Shown: positions 9,108-19,124, numbered from the stretch's first letter. The stretch is DNA of 64,000 bases from Verrucomicrobiaceae bacterium (GCA_016713245.1 JADJPM010000004.1:1054001-1118000); one strand, 5' to 3'. Notes: generated by a model from the letters alone, not told the origin. Translations and numbers: made by a program.

Positions 9108-11585
9108 ATGAAAACGATTCTTGTCACCCTCTCCTTCATTCTGGCCGCCTTGTCTGCGATGGCACAGGGACCTCAGGTCTATTTTTCCATCGCCGTGCAT
9201 TCGGAGGAACCCGGCATCGGCAGCGCGACGGTGCCGCCAACGCCGAATTTCAGCACGGTGTCGAAAGTGACCTATGTGCAGTGGCGGGATGCGATCCTGA
9301 CCTTTGCGCAGCTTTGCGCGACGAGGAACCTGCCGTGGAGCTTTCAGAGCGACTGGAACTTCCTCGAAGGCGTGCGCCGCTATGAAACGCCGACCGGCGC
9401 GGCCTATGATGCGAGCTTGATGACGAACACCGCGGGCAAGAACGTCGCGCGGTACTTGAATGAGAACCTCGGTGTCACGCTCGATCCGCACTCGCACGAG
9501 AACAGCGGCTACAACTACGCCGATGTGGCCTGGCTGCTCACGCAGCTCGGCGTGACGCCAACGGGCGTGGTCGGCGGACATGTTTATACTGGCACGGGAT
9601 ATCAAGAGTGGCCGAAATTCGTCGAGGACCCGCTGGGGCTGCTGTGTGAGAAATACAGTGCCACGGGCTATCGCTGGAAGCCGGTGGTGATGATGGGCGG
9701 CGGCACGGCGAGTCATGCGGATGATCCGCACAGCAGCGGTCTCTGGCGGCCGAGTCACACGACAGGCACGACGACAGCCAGCAAGGAGCAATACTTCACG
9801 CATGATCCGGCGGGACAGATCGCCGCCATCGGGCATTGGGACCAGGATTTGCACGCGAATGACCAGTTCCTCCGCAAGCTGGAGGACGGCATCATCCCGC
9901 ACTCCGGCAAGCTGTGGACGCTGAGCCATGTCTTCAATCATCGCGACATGGTACAGCCGGATTTTCTCACCAGCATCATGCCTGCCAAGCTCGACACCAT
10001 CCGCCGCTGGCGTGATGCGGGACGCCTAACGGTGGCGCAATATGCTAGCGTGCATGCCGCGTGGAATGGAACGAGCAGTCTCTACCGTCGCAGCGAAGAC
10101 AATGTGGGCTTTTCACTGAACTGGCAGGACCTCTCGTATCCTGAGATCAGCGCTGTGGAACTGCGCACCCTACTCAATGCGCACGAGGCCGCGGGCGTGC
10201 CGGTGGATGTGTTTTTCACCACCTGGCAGACGGATGTGATCGAAACGCAGGCCCCGGAGCTCATCGGCCGACTGCAAAGCTCCTCACAAGTGACGATGGG
10301 CTACCACGTCCGCGCACCGAAGCCGTATGCGAGCATCTACGGCAGCACGAACTGGTACACGACGCTCATGGGCCGCGCGATCACCGCGAGCGACATCCAA
10401 GACTACGAGGAACACGGCCTCGACCTCAACACAGGCCTGCCGACGAGCAACGCGGGCGGCTATTTGAAGCTCACGAACCTCATGGCCTACGCGCCGCGCA
10501 TCGTCGGGGCGAATGCGAGCGCCACCACGGGCTCGCTGGTGCATGCCTACTTCGACGGCGCGGGCGCGGCGATGGTGGTGGAGCATCGCAGTTCGGCGAT
10601 CAACCTCGGTGAGACACGCAATGGCATGTATTTGAGGCCCGAGAGCTACGACTGGATTCTCATCGAGTACCTGCGCGGCGATGCGGGAGCCACCAGCACG
10701 CTCACCGATGCACTCTCGCTCGCGCATTCGGCGGCGAATGTGATCTCGCCTTACTTTGTGGGCATCAAACTGCACGACAACGACCTCTTCGCGAACCAAT
10801 CGGCCTGGACTTACATCTACACGCCCGCGAATCGCCCGAGGCCCTACAACTCAGCCGCGAAGGCCGGTTTGCTCGCGGAGTCGGAGATGAACCGTCGGCG
10901 CACGTTTTATCTCGATCTCGTCGCGGAGGCCGCTTCGCGGCAAAATGAGCTCAACATCGTCAGCGTGCGCGATACGCTGAGTTTGCTCGCGGAGGAGGAA
11001 GCGCGGCCGGTGGGGCTCAGTTTGACCGAAGTGGACGAAAATGCCGCTACAGGTACCGTCTTGGCCGAAATCAGCGGTGGTGGCATCGAGAGCGGCGTGG
11101 CGTGTGATTACCAAATCGAGGCTTTTGGCGATGGAGCCGATTTTTCGATCAGCGGCACCCATCTGACCGCTGCACGCGTGCTGGACTACGAGACCGATTT
11201 CGTGAAAACGCTGCGTGTCCGGTGGACGGACGGCGGTGGCAATACTGGCACGCGTGATCTCACGCTCGTGCTGCGCAATGTGACCACCGATGACGATGAC
11301 GGGGACGGCATGACGGAAGCCGATGAAGCCGTCGCGGGCACCGATCCTTTCAATGCGACCTCGCGTTTCACGGTCGGCAGCGTGCAAACGACGGGCAATC
11401 AGGTCACGCTGAGCTGGTCGAGCGTGGCCGGAAAGACCTACCGTGTGCAATCGAGCAGCGATCTGAGCACCTGGAACAACGTCAGCGGCTCTGAAACCAC
11501 CGCGACGAGCACGACGACGACGCACACGATCACGATGATGCCGGGTGAGCGGCAGTTTTACCGGGTGATGGTGGTGGTGCCGTGA
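9108..11585 (+). CDS. Large secreted protein of unknown function with cadherin-like, calcium-binding-like and PEP-adjacent C-terminal modules
   Basis: 825 residues with a clear signal peptide (MKTILVTLSFILAALSAMAQ). Residues about 20-620 form one domain I cannot assign. It has an aromatic-rich, barrel-like look with DPHSHENSGYNYADVAWLL and DLHANDQF, loosely recalling polysaccharide deacetylases or glycosidases. A cadherin-like module follows (about 635-715). Next comes an Asp-rich thrombospondin-type-3-like stretch (DDDDGDGMTEADEAVAGTDPFN, about 722-745). The C-terminal beta module has the Verrucomicrobial pattern GKTYRVQSSSDLSTW...QFYRV, which recurs at the end of the sulfatase at 60437. The protein is probably exported. 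The gene converges with the next gene with only four bases between stops. Function is unknown. Confidence 0.7.
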   Translation: MKTILVTLSFILAALSAMAQGPQVYFSIAVHSEEPGIGSATVPPTPNFSTVSKVTYVQWRDAILTFAQLCATRNLPWSFQSDWNFLEGVRRYETPTGAAYDASLMTNTAGKNVARYLNENLGVTLDPHSHENSGYNYADVAWLLTQLGVTPTGVVGGHVYTGTGYQEWPKFVEDPLGLLCEKYSATGYRWKPVVMMGGGTASHADDPHSSGLWRPSHTTGTTTASKEQYFTHDPAGQIAAIGHWDQDLHANDQFLRKLEDGIIPHSGKLWTLSHVFNHRDMVQPDFLTSIMPAKLDTIRRWRDAGRLTVAQYASVHAAWNGTSSLYRRSEDNVGFSLNWQDLSYPEISAVELRTLLNAHEAAGVPVDVFFTTWQTDVIETQAPELIGRLQSSSQVTMGYHVRAPKPYASIYGSTNWYTTLMGRAITASDIQDYEEHGLDLNTGLPTSNAGGYLKLTNLMAYAPRIVGANASATTGSLVHAYFDGAGAAMVVEHRSSAINLGETRNGMYLRPESYDWILIEYLRGDAGATSTLTDALSLAHSAANVISPYFVGIKLHDNDLFANQSAWTYIYTPANRPRPYNSAAKAGLLAESEMNRRRTFYLDLVAEAASRQNELNIVSVRDTLSLLAEEEARPVGLSLTEVDENAATGTVLAEISGGGIESGVACDYQIEAFGDGADFSISGTHLTAARVLDYETDFVKTLRVRWTDGGGNTGTRDLTLVLRNVTTDDDDGDGMTEADEAVAGTDPFNATSRFTVGSVQTTGNQVTLSWSSVAGKTYRVQSSSDLSTWNNVSGSETTATSTTTTHTITMMPGERQFYRVMVVVP

Positions 11586-11589
11586 TGGC

Positions 11590-14500
11590 TCACTGCGGCA
11601 GCGGAGGTGGTGTTCCTGTTTGAGGCTTTGAATCGCCACGCTTCCAGATTTGGCCGGCGCTGAGCTGCTTGGCAGCCCAGGGCAGCCAGCGGAGCACTCG
11701 AGAGGCCAGCCAGAGCGCCCAGGCGAGCATCAGGGCGCGATAGACCCAGATGGAGACGGAGACGACGACGGGGCGGGGCAGGGAACCATCGGCGGTGCGG
11801 TCTTGGAACCATTGCAGCATGTCGGTGGTGGAGCCGTAGCCGGTGACGAACATCTCCGGCTTGCCGAGCAAACCCTGATGCACCACGGCGAGCATGCAAA
11901 GCAGCGCGATGAGGGAGGCTCCGGCGAGGATGATCTGCACCACATTGAAAATGCCAATGGGTTGGATGGCGGAGGGCGAGGTGCCACGCCAGGCGATGAC
12001 GAAGAACCACAGCACGACGGCCGCGCCGATGAAGAGGGGCAATTGCATGAAGCCGAGCATGAGCAGCGCCCATTCGTAACCTTTCAGCGGCGAGAGTTTG
12101 ATCCTGGCGAGAATGAAGCCGAGCAGCAGGGCGGCCAGGGACAGGCCCCAGAATCGCACCGCCGGGCCGCGCATGGGTCCGCTGGCCCACAGCAGCCAGC
12201 GGGAGGCGGGCATGTGGACGGTGGTGGTGATGTTGGAGGCCATCACCGGCAGCTTGATGGCATCGGTGGGCATCTTGAAAGCGAGCGCACCGGGCGTTTT
12301 CCAGTCGATGAAGACTTCTTGATCGCCGGGACGCACGGGAAGGATCACGGAATTGCCTTCGCGACGCACTGGGAGTTCCTGGCCGCGCACGCGGAGTGAA
12401 CTGATGGAGGCTTCCGCGGGAAGTTCGAGTCGGAAATCTTCACCCAGGCTGGCCTGCACCTGCATCGTGAGTTGTGTGCTGTGCTGGCGATCACCGAGTC
12501 GCGTGATTTGGCGAGCTTGATGGATGGTGGTGGTGGCACCTTGAACGGCCTCGGGGCGTGAAACGGTGAGTTTCACACTTTCGCCGGGCCATGGGGTCCA
12601 AACGGGCACGAGTTGGGCTTGAGACCTTTCATACACCGGTGCGAGGCCTTCGTGATGCACATTCCAAACCGGCGAGGCGGTGAGTGTCCAGCGCTCGACC
12701 CAGCTCTCGCTGGCCTCGGCTTTCAATGTGAGATCAGGCACGGGGGCGAGTTCGCTTTCCCAAGTGACTTCCTCATCGCCAGCGCCGAAGCGCACCTCGA
12801 TGCGGCCCTGGCTGGCGTTTATGCCGGCGCTCATCACCCGTTCAGCAGCGAGCAATGGCACGCTGAGCGAGATGGCTTTGCCGGTGGGCGAGAGGCGCTG
12901 CACTTTCGTGCGCACCTGCCAGATGAGACCGAGTTCCAGTTCACGCTCGATGCGCACGACGGGAAAGAAGTCTTTTTGGTCGTAAGCGGCCTCGGCGCTG
13001 GCGCTGCGGTTTTGTTCGACAAAGAAGACCTGATCCTCCGGCACACCGTTGGGCTTCATGCCGGTCACGGTCCAGCCTGCGGCATCGATTTGGACCTGTC
13101 GCGGCTTCAAAAGGAAGCTCCACTGCCATTCCGCGCCGGGTGGGATGAGTCCGGTGATCTGGATGGTTTGCACGCCGGGCGTGGCGAGCACCCAAAGATA
13201 GCCTTCATGTCGCAGCGTGACCGCATCGCCAACGCTCAGCGGGCTCCACGAGGGCAGTTTGCCCGGCAGCGGCACGGCGACGATCTCGCTGGCGTGAATC
13301 TCGATTTCCATCTCCAGGCGATGCCCTTGCAGCTTCAGGCGCACTTGAGGGATTTCAGCTCGCTGCGGGTCCTGCGGGCGCAGTGAGAGCACGCGTTCGC
13401 GGAGTTGCTGAAGCATCTCCGGTGAAGGGATTTGGGCGTTCGCCGTGTTGGAGAACAAAAAGGCCAAAAGGATCAGCGAAGCTGCGGAGGGCGTGGCGAA
13501 GCTCATGCGAGGCCATTTCGGCAGTTCCTTGCCTTTGCCGAGCAGCAACCAAACGAGGCCGAGCATGAACGCGAGGCGCAGCAGGGTGATGACACGCTCC
13601 CAGGTGCACGGAATGAGCCACAAGGAGATTTTTTCCTCGGCTGAAACGGGGCCACGCCAGCCAAAACTCACCTCGCGCCACTTCCACTGCGGCACCGCAG
13701 GGCCGGTTTGGATCTTCGCTTTGGTGTCGTAGAAGAGGCTGGATTTGAGGTCGAACTTCGAAGGCTTCTGCTCGTAGCGATTGCTGGAGATGTCGATGCT
13801 GTTCATGGCTCCGGCGACGCGTTCACGAATGCCATCGGCTTCTTGCGCAACGGGTGCTGGGGATGCGGGGGCATTCGCCCAGCCTGCATTGTCCTCCCAC
13901 GTCGTCCGATACGGCTCCAACTGCGGATAAATCGCCTGCTGGATCTGCTGCGTAACGAAAGGCACGGCATTCAACGCAAAGAGAACGAGCACCACGATCT
14001 TCAAGCCGTTCACGAGGCGCTGCACGAGCGGCGGGGCATTCTCCGGCACCCATTTCGCGGCTGCAAAGACGGCCACGAGGACGATCCAAGTGTATCGCGG
14101 TGCTCCCGTCTCATGATAGGCGAGCAGGAGACCGAGCAGGCCAATGAGCGCGGTTTTCCAGCCCCAGGCCTTCCAAACCGCCAGCGTGACGATGAGCAGC
14201 AAGAACACATCAAAGAGCGACCACGAGGTGAGCCAGTCGCCACGGCTCCAATCGGCTCCGAAGACAGCGAGCAAGCGCCAGCCGGGTGGGAGGTTCATGC
14301 GTGACTCCAGGGATTCCGCATCGTGCTGCCAGCCGGTGGCGGCGAGGCGTGAGCCGCGTTCAAGGCGGCCGACGGCTTGCAGGTTGAGATTGCGATCACG
14401 CACCTCGATGCCTTCGGCACCGTTCGCGGGGTTTTTCGTGATGAGCTGGCCTGCGCCGCCGATTTTCACCGCACCAAGTTTGTGCCCCTCCGCGGCATCG

Positions 14501-15624
14501 AGCCGCCATGTCTGCTGGCCGCTGCCGCTGAGGTCGTCTTGATAGGTCATGTTCTTCCCGTCCTCATCGAGCCAGAAGCTGCGGCGGATCGTGACGCCCT
14601 GCGGCTTCCTCGCGCCCATGCCGCGCATTTTTTCATCGAGCTGAAAGGCCTGCGCGGGATTCCATTGATGCACAGGATGCTGTCGCCACGCCTCCGGATA
14701 GGTCGTCTGTGCCACATCGACCGCCGGAATGCCGCTGATCTCGACCAGGCGGAAGCCCGGATTGTGCTGCAATCCGACGAGTTCCTCCTCGGCGAGCGGT
14801 TTGGCGTCTTTCGCATACGCAATCGTCGTCGCGGGACTGGTGCGGTAGGCGGCGAACTTGAGCGTCCATTTGCCCGCGCGGACCTGTGCCTTGAGTTTGC
14901 CCGCGTCATCGACGGCGCAGGGCACCGGTGTTTCGACGGAGGAAAGCCGCCAGCCCTCCGGCAGGAGGTGACCGAGCGCTTCCTCGCGGCTTTTGCCCGC
15001 CACACTGAGCTCCACCTGCGTGTGCAGCCACTGCGGCGAGCCATCGCTGATGAGTCGATAGACTTTCACCGCGAGGAAATCCTTGTCCGCAGGCTCCGTG
15101 CCGGTGCGTTGCAGCCAAAGTCGGCCTTCCGCATCCCACACGGGCAACTCCACCGGCTGGCCATTGAGCTGCAAGCTGAGCACGCCGATCTGCGGCGGGA
15201 TGCGCACGGACTGTGGCATCGTGCTCCAGCGGAAGGTGCCCTCGATCACGCCTTTGAAATCGGTGTTCAATTCCACGCAGGGCACGCCTTCGCGATTCAG
15301 CACCGGCACGGCTTCGCCGTCGATTTTCACCTCCTGCGGCCAGCCTTGCGCATCGCCTGGAAGCGGCAGCCACTCATGCGAACGCGAGTCCACGGCAAAG
15401 CGAAAGCTCCCACCTCCCGCGTCCGCTTTGATCTCCACCGTCGAATACCACTGTGGCATCAGCTTGGCCTTGTCGTTGAAGGCCGTGGGCTTGCCGCCAT
15501 GCTTCGTCTCGTCCCACAGCACCCAGCTTTGCCAGTCATCGAGCAGTTTCGGGAACTGCGCCCGGCCCGGCGAGGTGATGGACAGGAGCACGAGCAGAAG
15601 GACAAAGAGAAAGCGAGTCTTCAT
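11590..15624 (-). CDS. Very large multi-pass envelope protein of unknown function
   Basis: 1344 residues with a signal peptide (MKTRFLFVLLLVLLSITSPGRAQ). Residues about 24-465 form a soluble beta-rich domain. A cluster of membrane helices follows (about 470-575, with WSLFDVFLLLIVTLAVW and TWIVLVAVFAAAKWV). A second set comes near 650-730, then another soluble beta region (about 740-1130), then four to five C-terminal helices (for example FWGLSLAALLLGFILARI and WALLMLGFMQLPLFIGAAV). I know no characterised family with this layout; it resembles uncharacterised large inner-membrane proteins of Gram-negative bacteria. The gene stands alone, and 200 bases separate it from the divergent P-loop gene. 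Confidence 0.7.
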   Translation of the reverse strand: MKTRFLFVLLLVLLSITSPGRAQFPKLLDDWQSWVLWDETKHGGKPTAFNDKAKLMPQWYSTVEIKADAGGGSFRFAVDSRSHEWLPLPGDAQGWPQEVKIDGEAVPVLNREGVPCVELNTDFKGVIEGTFRWSTMPQSVRIPPQIGVLSLQLNGQPVELPVWDAEGRLWLQRTGTEPADKDFLAVKVYRLISDGSPQWLHTQVELSVAGKSREEALGHLLPEGWRLSSVETPVPCAVDDAGKLKAQVRAGKWTLKFAAYRTSPATTIAYAKDAKPLAEEELVGLQHNPGFRLVEISGIPAVDVAQTTYPEAWRQHPVHQWNPAQAFQLDEKMRGMGARKPQGVTIRRSFWLDEDGKNMTYQDDLSGSGQQTWRLDAAEGHKLGAVKIGGAGQLITKNPANGAEGIEVRDRNLNLQAVGRLERGSRLAATGWQHDAESLESRMNLPPGWRLLAVFGADWSRGDWLTSWSLFDVFLLLIVTLAVWKAWGWKTALIGLLGLLLAYHETGAPRYTWIVLVAVFAAAKWVPENAPPLVQRLVNGLKIVVLVLFALNAVPFVTQQIQQAIYPQLEPYRTTWEDNAGWANAPASPAPVAQEADGIRERVAGAMNSIDISSNRYEQKPSKFDLKSSLFYDTKAKIQTGPAVPQWKWREVSFGWRGPVSAEEKISLWLIPCTWERVITLLRLAFMLGLVWLLLGKGKELPKWPRMSFATPSAASLILLAFLFSNTANAQIPSPEMLQQLRERVLSLRPQDPQRAEIPQVRLKLQGHRLEMEIEIHASEIVAVPLPGKLPSWSPLSVGDAVTLRHEGYLWVLATPGVQTIQITGLIPPGAEWQWSFLLKPRQVQIDAAGWTVTGMKPNGVPEDQVFFVEQNRSASAEAAYDQKDFFPVVRIERELELGLIWQVRTKVQRLSPTGKAISLSVPLLAAERVMSAGINASQGRIEVRFGAGDEEVTWESELAPVPDLTLKAEASESWVERWTLTASPVWNVHHEGLAPVYERSQAQLVPVWTPWPGESVKLTVSRPEAVQGATTTIHQARQITRLGDRQHSTQLTMQVQASLGEDFRLELPAEASISSLRVRGQELPVRREGNSVILPVRPGDQEVFIDWKTPGALAFKMPTDAIKLPVMASNITTTVHMPASRWLLWASGPMRGPAVRFWGLSLAALLLGFILARIKLSPLKGYEWALLMLGFMQLPLFIGAAVVLWFFVIAWRGTSPSAIQPIGIFNVVQIILAGASLIALLCMLAVVHQGLLGKPEMFVTGYGSTTDMLQWFQDRTADGSLPRPVVVSVSIWVYRALMLAWALWLASRVLRWLPWAAKQLSAGQIWKRGDSKPQTGTPPPLPQ

Positions 15625-15771
15625 GGCGAGGCGGAGGCTACCAGAGCCGCCGGGAGGCTGGAAACGTCGTTTTTGTGCTTCACGGCGATTTCACGAGGCA
15701 GTAGAACGGGCACTGAAAATCCCTTTAAAGCCTACTTTTCTAAAAATTACGCAAAAATTAAATATTTATGG

Positions 15772-15799
15772 TTGCAATGAATTCCATAATTTGCATAAT
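15772..15799 (+). promoter_or_regulatory. Predicted sigma-70 promoter in AT-rich block
   Basis: TTGCAA (15772-15777) and CATAAT (15794-15799) are separated by 16 bases, within a strikingly AT-rich stretch (about 15715-15825) in otherwise GC-rich DNA. The upstream A/T runs could serve as an UP element. It would drive the P-loop gene starting at 15826. This was matched by eye to the consensus only. Confidence 0.5.
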
Positions 15800-15825
15800 G
15801 GCCGTGCAATTAAGCAATAAATCAC

Positions 15826-16569
15826 ATGAAGAAGCTCATCCTCATCCAGAACGACTATCCCGGCACCGGTAAGAGCACGCTCTCCCTCTGCCTCACCCGT
15901 CACCTCGAGCAGTATGGTGTGGACCACCGCCTGCTTTCCCTCGTCGAAGAAGGTGCCTCGGCCTCGCCGGGCAGCGTCGTTCTCGACCCGGATTCGCTCA
16001 CACCCCGCGCTTTCATGGCGCATGTGGATGCCTCGCCGATCACGATTCTCGAAGTCGGCACCGGTTTGGGAGAGTTCTTCAATTCCTTCTACCAGCAGCA
16101 CGACTTTGAGAACATCTTGAGTGAGACCGGTGTGGCGATGACCGTCGTCCTGCCCGTGACCGCCGACCGCGAGAGCTTCGACTCCGTGACTCAGGCTGCT
16201 GAAATCTACTCCGACAATGCGGAGTACCTCATCGCTCATCTCGTGACGAGCAGCTACGACGAGGACGACAAGATCTGGGACACCAGCTACGCCGCCCGCG
16301 TGATGGACATGTTTGAGGCCGTGGAGCTTCACATCCCGGAAATTACCTTCCACTTGGAACTGAGCATGGAGCGCATGTCCCTCGACGACGCTCTCCAATC
16401 TTCCGATGCCGAGGAACGCCTGGGCAAGGAATTCACCAAATGGCACCGCCGCGTCATGGGCCAGGTGGACAGCGCCCGCAGTTACCTCTTTGGCGATGCC
16501 TTCCGCCCGACGATCATGCCAAAGACCGCCAAACCCGCCCGCAAGAGCCGCGCGAAAGTTGCGGCCTGA
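15826..16569 (+). CDS. P-loop NTPase, ParA/TraL-like, function unknown
   Basis: A 247-residue single-domain ATPase. The start MKKLILIQNDYPGTGKSTLS holds a Walker A loop (PGTGKST, residues 12-18). ASPITILEVGTGLGEFF (about residues 69-85) sits where a Walker B/switch strand is expected. The fold resembles ParA/MinD/CobQ-type or conjugal TraL-type P-loop proteins, but no partition or transfer genes lie nearby. The C-terminus is Lys/Arg/Ala-rich (KTAKPARKSRAKVAA), suggesting nucleic acid or membrane contact. It is a single gene, with an AT-rich promoter upstream and a strong terminator downstream. No clear Shine-Dalgarno precedes the ATG. I cannot assign a function. Confidence 0.75.
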   Translation: MKKLILIQNDYPGTGKSTLSLCLTRHLEQYGVDHRLLSLVEEGASASPGSVVLDPDSLTPRAFMAHVDASPITILEVGTGLGEFFNSFYQQHDFENILSETGVAMTVVLPVTADRESFDSVTQAAEIYSDNAEYLIAHLVTSSYDEDDKIWDTSYAARVMDMFEAVELHIPEITFHLELSMERMSLDDALQSSDAEERLGKEFTKWHRRVMGQVDSARSYLFGDAFRPTIMPKTAKPARKSRAKVAA

Positions 16570-16612
16570 TTCATCCCTCCCATTCTCAGCCACGTCCTCT
16601 GAGAAAAACCCC

Positions 16613-16658
16613 GGCAGGAAGCTCGTGAACCTCGTGTTCCGGCTTCCTGCCTTGTTTT
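16613..16658 (+). terminator. Rho-independent terminator of the P-loop gene
   Basis: A 10-bp stem, GGCAGGAAGC (16613-16622) with GCTTCCTGCC (16642-16651), is followed by TTGTTTTG. It lies 43 bases after the stop codon at 16569, just before the converging VWA gene. Confidence 0.75.
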
Positions 16659-16673
16659 GTGGGGGGAGGAGAA

Positions 16674-18026
16674 TCAATTCCCGTCTTCGACATCCCGCAC
16701 GCGGGCAAAGGAGCCGCCGGTGAGGTGGGCGACTTTTTCCATGAGCGTTTTTTCTCCGAAAGCCGCCGGTTCGTCCTCGCCGATGGCGATGGTGTGGATG
16801 CGGCATTGATGACGCTGATGAATGAGGCGGGCGGCATCGAGCACCATTTGATCGCTGCCATCGGTGGGTGAGCCGTCGCTGAGGAGGTAGAGGGTGTCGA
16901 GGTTCGCATCCGGCAACACCTTTTCCGCCGCATGGCGCAACGCGGAGACCATGGAGGTGCCGCCATCGGCATCGAGGCGGTCGATGAACTTCGCTGCTTT
17001 TTGCCGGTTTTCCGGCTCGTTGGTGGCAATGCCTCGCGGGTAACAGGACTCGACGCCGTCGCTGAAGGTGAGGATGCCATGGCGGAGGCGTGTCGGGCGG
17101 CCTTCGAGCACGAGGAGGATGTTTCCCATCTGTGCTCGCAGCTTGTTGATGCGGCCGCCGATGGTCATGCTACCGCTGACATCGAGGATGAAGAGCAGGC
17201 CGTTTCCCTCGACCTTCACGCCGTAGAAAGTCTCCATGTCGATCATGGTGTCGTCCACGGGTTTGACGAGGGCTTGGAGCTTCAGGAACTCATCGAAGTC
17301 TGCGACGGTGTGCATTTTAAAGGCGAGGCTGGCCTTGTTCGATGCCCACCATTCCTGCCAGCGGGTCGCGGGCTCCTTTTCAAAGTGCTGCCCGGTGAGA
17401 CGGTAGAGGCTGCGAACGACTCGTGAGCCGATTGCGGCATCTTCAGCGTGCAAAATCAGCGCCTCGATGGCTCTGGCATGCTTCATGCCGCCCAGCGCAT
17501 CGGCGGCGCAGGCACGAATGACATGAGGATACTCGCTCGTGAGCATGGAGCCGATGCGGGTGACGACGATCTCTGGATTGTCCTCGAAAAAACCGAGGCC
17601 TCGAACCGCCATCGCGACTCGGTGGGGATGTCGCAGCTTGGCGGGATCGCCCTTCGCGGCTTCGAGTTGGCTCCAAAACCAACCTCGAGCCTCCGGTGGA
17701 TGGATTTCGGCGAAAAAGAGCATCGCGTCGTCTTCGCAGTTCGGATGCTTGGCGAGCCAGGAGACGAGTTCCTGCCTGCCGAGAGCGTCGTTGGGCCAAC
17801 CGAGCACGATTTCAGCGAGTCGAGCCTTGATGCCGCCGCCGACTCGTTTGCTCGAAACAGCATCGAGCACGAGTTGCGCGGCCTTGGGCCCATGCTGCTG
17901 CTGCAAACCGACGAGCAATTCCTGATCACCGTCGCGGATGGCCTTGGTGATGGTTTTCAAAGCTGCCTCGTCCTCCGCCGCGTAAGCGCCGACGAGCAGC
18001 ACGAGGCAGAGAGCGAGCGGTCTCAT
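16674..18026 (-). CDS. Exported HEAT-like / von Willebrand A domain protein
   Basis: 450 residues. A short signal-like segment (MRPLALCLVLLVGAYAAEDE) is followed by HEAT-like helical repeats (about 30-215). The VWA domain (about 260-445) has an intact MIDAS: DVSGSMT (D-x-S-x-S), the TFSDGVES threonine region and LLSDGSPTDGS. A metal-dependent protein interaction in the periplasm or at the membrane is likely. The gene starts three bases after the mcsB stop, so it is probably the last cistron of the HAD-mcsA-mcsB operon. What it does with an arginine kinase is unknown. Confidence 0.85.
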   Translation of the reverse strand: MRPLALCLVLLVGAYAAEDEAALKTITKAIRDGDQELLVGLQQQHGPKAAQLVLDAVSSKRVGGGIKARLAEIVLGWPNDALGRQELVSWLAKHPNCEDDAMLFFAEIHPPEARGWFWSQLEAAKGDPAKLRHPHRVAMAVRGLGFFEDNPEIVVTRIGSMLTSEYPHVIRACAADALGGMKHARAIEALILHAEDAAIGSRVVRSLYRLTGQHFEKEPATRWQEWWASNKASLAFKMHTVADFDEFLKLQALVKPVDDTMIDMETFYGVKVEGNGLLFILDVSGSMTIGGRINKLRAQMGNILLVLEGRPTRLRHGILTFSDGVESCYPRGIATNEPENRQKAAKFIDRLDADGGTSMVSALRHAAEKVLPDANLDTLYLLSDGSPTDGSDQMVLDAARLIHQRHQCRIHTIAIGEDEPAAFGEKTLMEKVAHLTGGSFARVRDVEDGN

Positions 18027-18029
18027 GAC

Positions 18030-19124
18030 TTAATTCGCGGAAGGCGAGGCGGGGGCATCGAGCGGCCCCTGGATGCCCAGGAGTCGCGAACGAGTGATTT
18101 CAGCACGCGCCACATCACGCTCCTCGGGAGACAATTCACGCTCGGCACCCAGTTGAAGGTGAGCAGGCTGGATTTCGAGGAGAAGCAGGTCGAGCAGGCT
18201 GCGGTCGCAGTTCGTGATGATGTCGAGATCCGCCCCGAGGCGCAGCATGGAGAGCAAATTCAGCGCCTCTTTGGAGGTGAGCACATGGGCAAAGCGCAGG
18301 ATGGCATAGGCACGGCCCACCTGATCACTGAGCATGGTGTGGTGGTCTTCGAGGAGCTTCGCACGAGCGGTCTGCTCACTGCGGATGACGCCTTCGATGA
18401 CTTTTTCGATCTGCGTGATGATCTCCGGCTCTCCTTCGCCCAGCGTGTGCTGGTTGGAGATCTGGAAGAGATTGCCGAGAGCCTCGGTGCCTTCGCCATA
18501 AAGGCCGCGCACAGCGAGGCCGATCTTGCCCACGGCTTTGATCACCGGGTTGATTTGATCCAGCAGCACGAGGCCGGGCAGGTGAAGCATCACGGAGGCA
18601 CGCATGCCGGTGCCGAGATTCGTGGGGCAGGCGGTGAGGTAGCCGAGCTTGCCATCAAAGGCATACGGAAGGGCCGCGTCCATCTCCGTATCGATGCGAT
18701 CGACGAGTTCGTAGGCTCCGCGGAGGTTCAGGCCGGGGCGGATGCCCTGAAGACGAAAATGATCCTCCTCATTGATCATGACGGAGATGCTTTGCCGCCG
18801 GTCAATCACCACTGCGCAGCCCGTGGTGCGGGCCGCGTGCTCACGGCTGACGAGGTGACGCTCGACGAGCACCTGTTTGCGAACCTTGCTCAGCTCCGTG
18901 TAATCGACGCTGTATCCATCCCGCATCTCCGGCAGCTCCTCGACGACGGGACGCGCCGCCTTCAGCAGCTCGATGCGTTGATGTTCCTGCGAAAAGCCGG
19001 GAAAGGGGAATCCTCGAAGATTACGGGCGAGGCGCACGCGGGAGGTCATCACGATCTCCGAGTGCGGGCCGCTGCCCTTCATCCAGTCGGCAGGGTTTTT
19101 GATGAGGGTGGAAAAACGCATCAT
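18030..19124 (-). CDS. mcsB: Protein-arginine kinase McsB
   Basis: McsB phosphorylates arginine side chains, marking proteins for ClpCP in Firmicutes. The 364-residue product has the phosphagen-kinase catalytic domain. SSRVRLARN-type sequence (MTSRVRLARNLRGFPFP) sits at the nucleotide site, and LGYLTACPTNLGTGMRASV carries the conserved cysteine motif. At residues 336-341 it retains RDVARA, the RDxxRA motif that forms the phosphoarginine-binding allosteric site of McsB and separates it from creatine or arginine kinases. Length and start (MMRFSTLIKNPADWMKGSG) match the family. mcsA is 24 bases upstream and the VWA gene three bases downstream. No ctsR or clpC is in the window. Confidence 0.95.
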   Translation of the reverse strand: MMRFSTLIKNPADWMKGSGPHSEIVMTSRVRLARNLRGFPFPGFSQEHQRIELLKAARPVVEELPEMRDGYSVDYTELSKVRKQVLVERHLVSREHAARTTGCAVVIDRRQSISVMINEEDHFRLQGIRPGLNLRGAYELVDRIDTEMDAALPYAFDGKLGYLTACPTNLGTGMRASVMLHLPGLVLLDQINPVIKAVGKIGLAVRGLYGEGTEALGNLFQISNQHTLGEGEPEIITQIEKVIEGVIRSEQTARAKLLEDHHTMLSDQVGRAYAILRFAHVLTSKEALNLLSMLRLGADLDIITNCDRSLLDLLLLEIQPAHLQLGAERELSPEERDVARAEITRSRLLGIQGPLDAPASPSAN

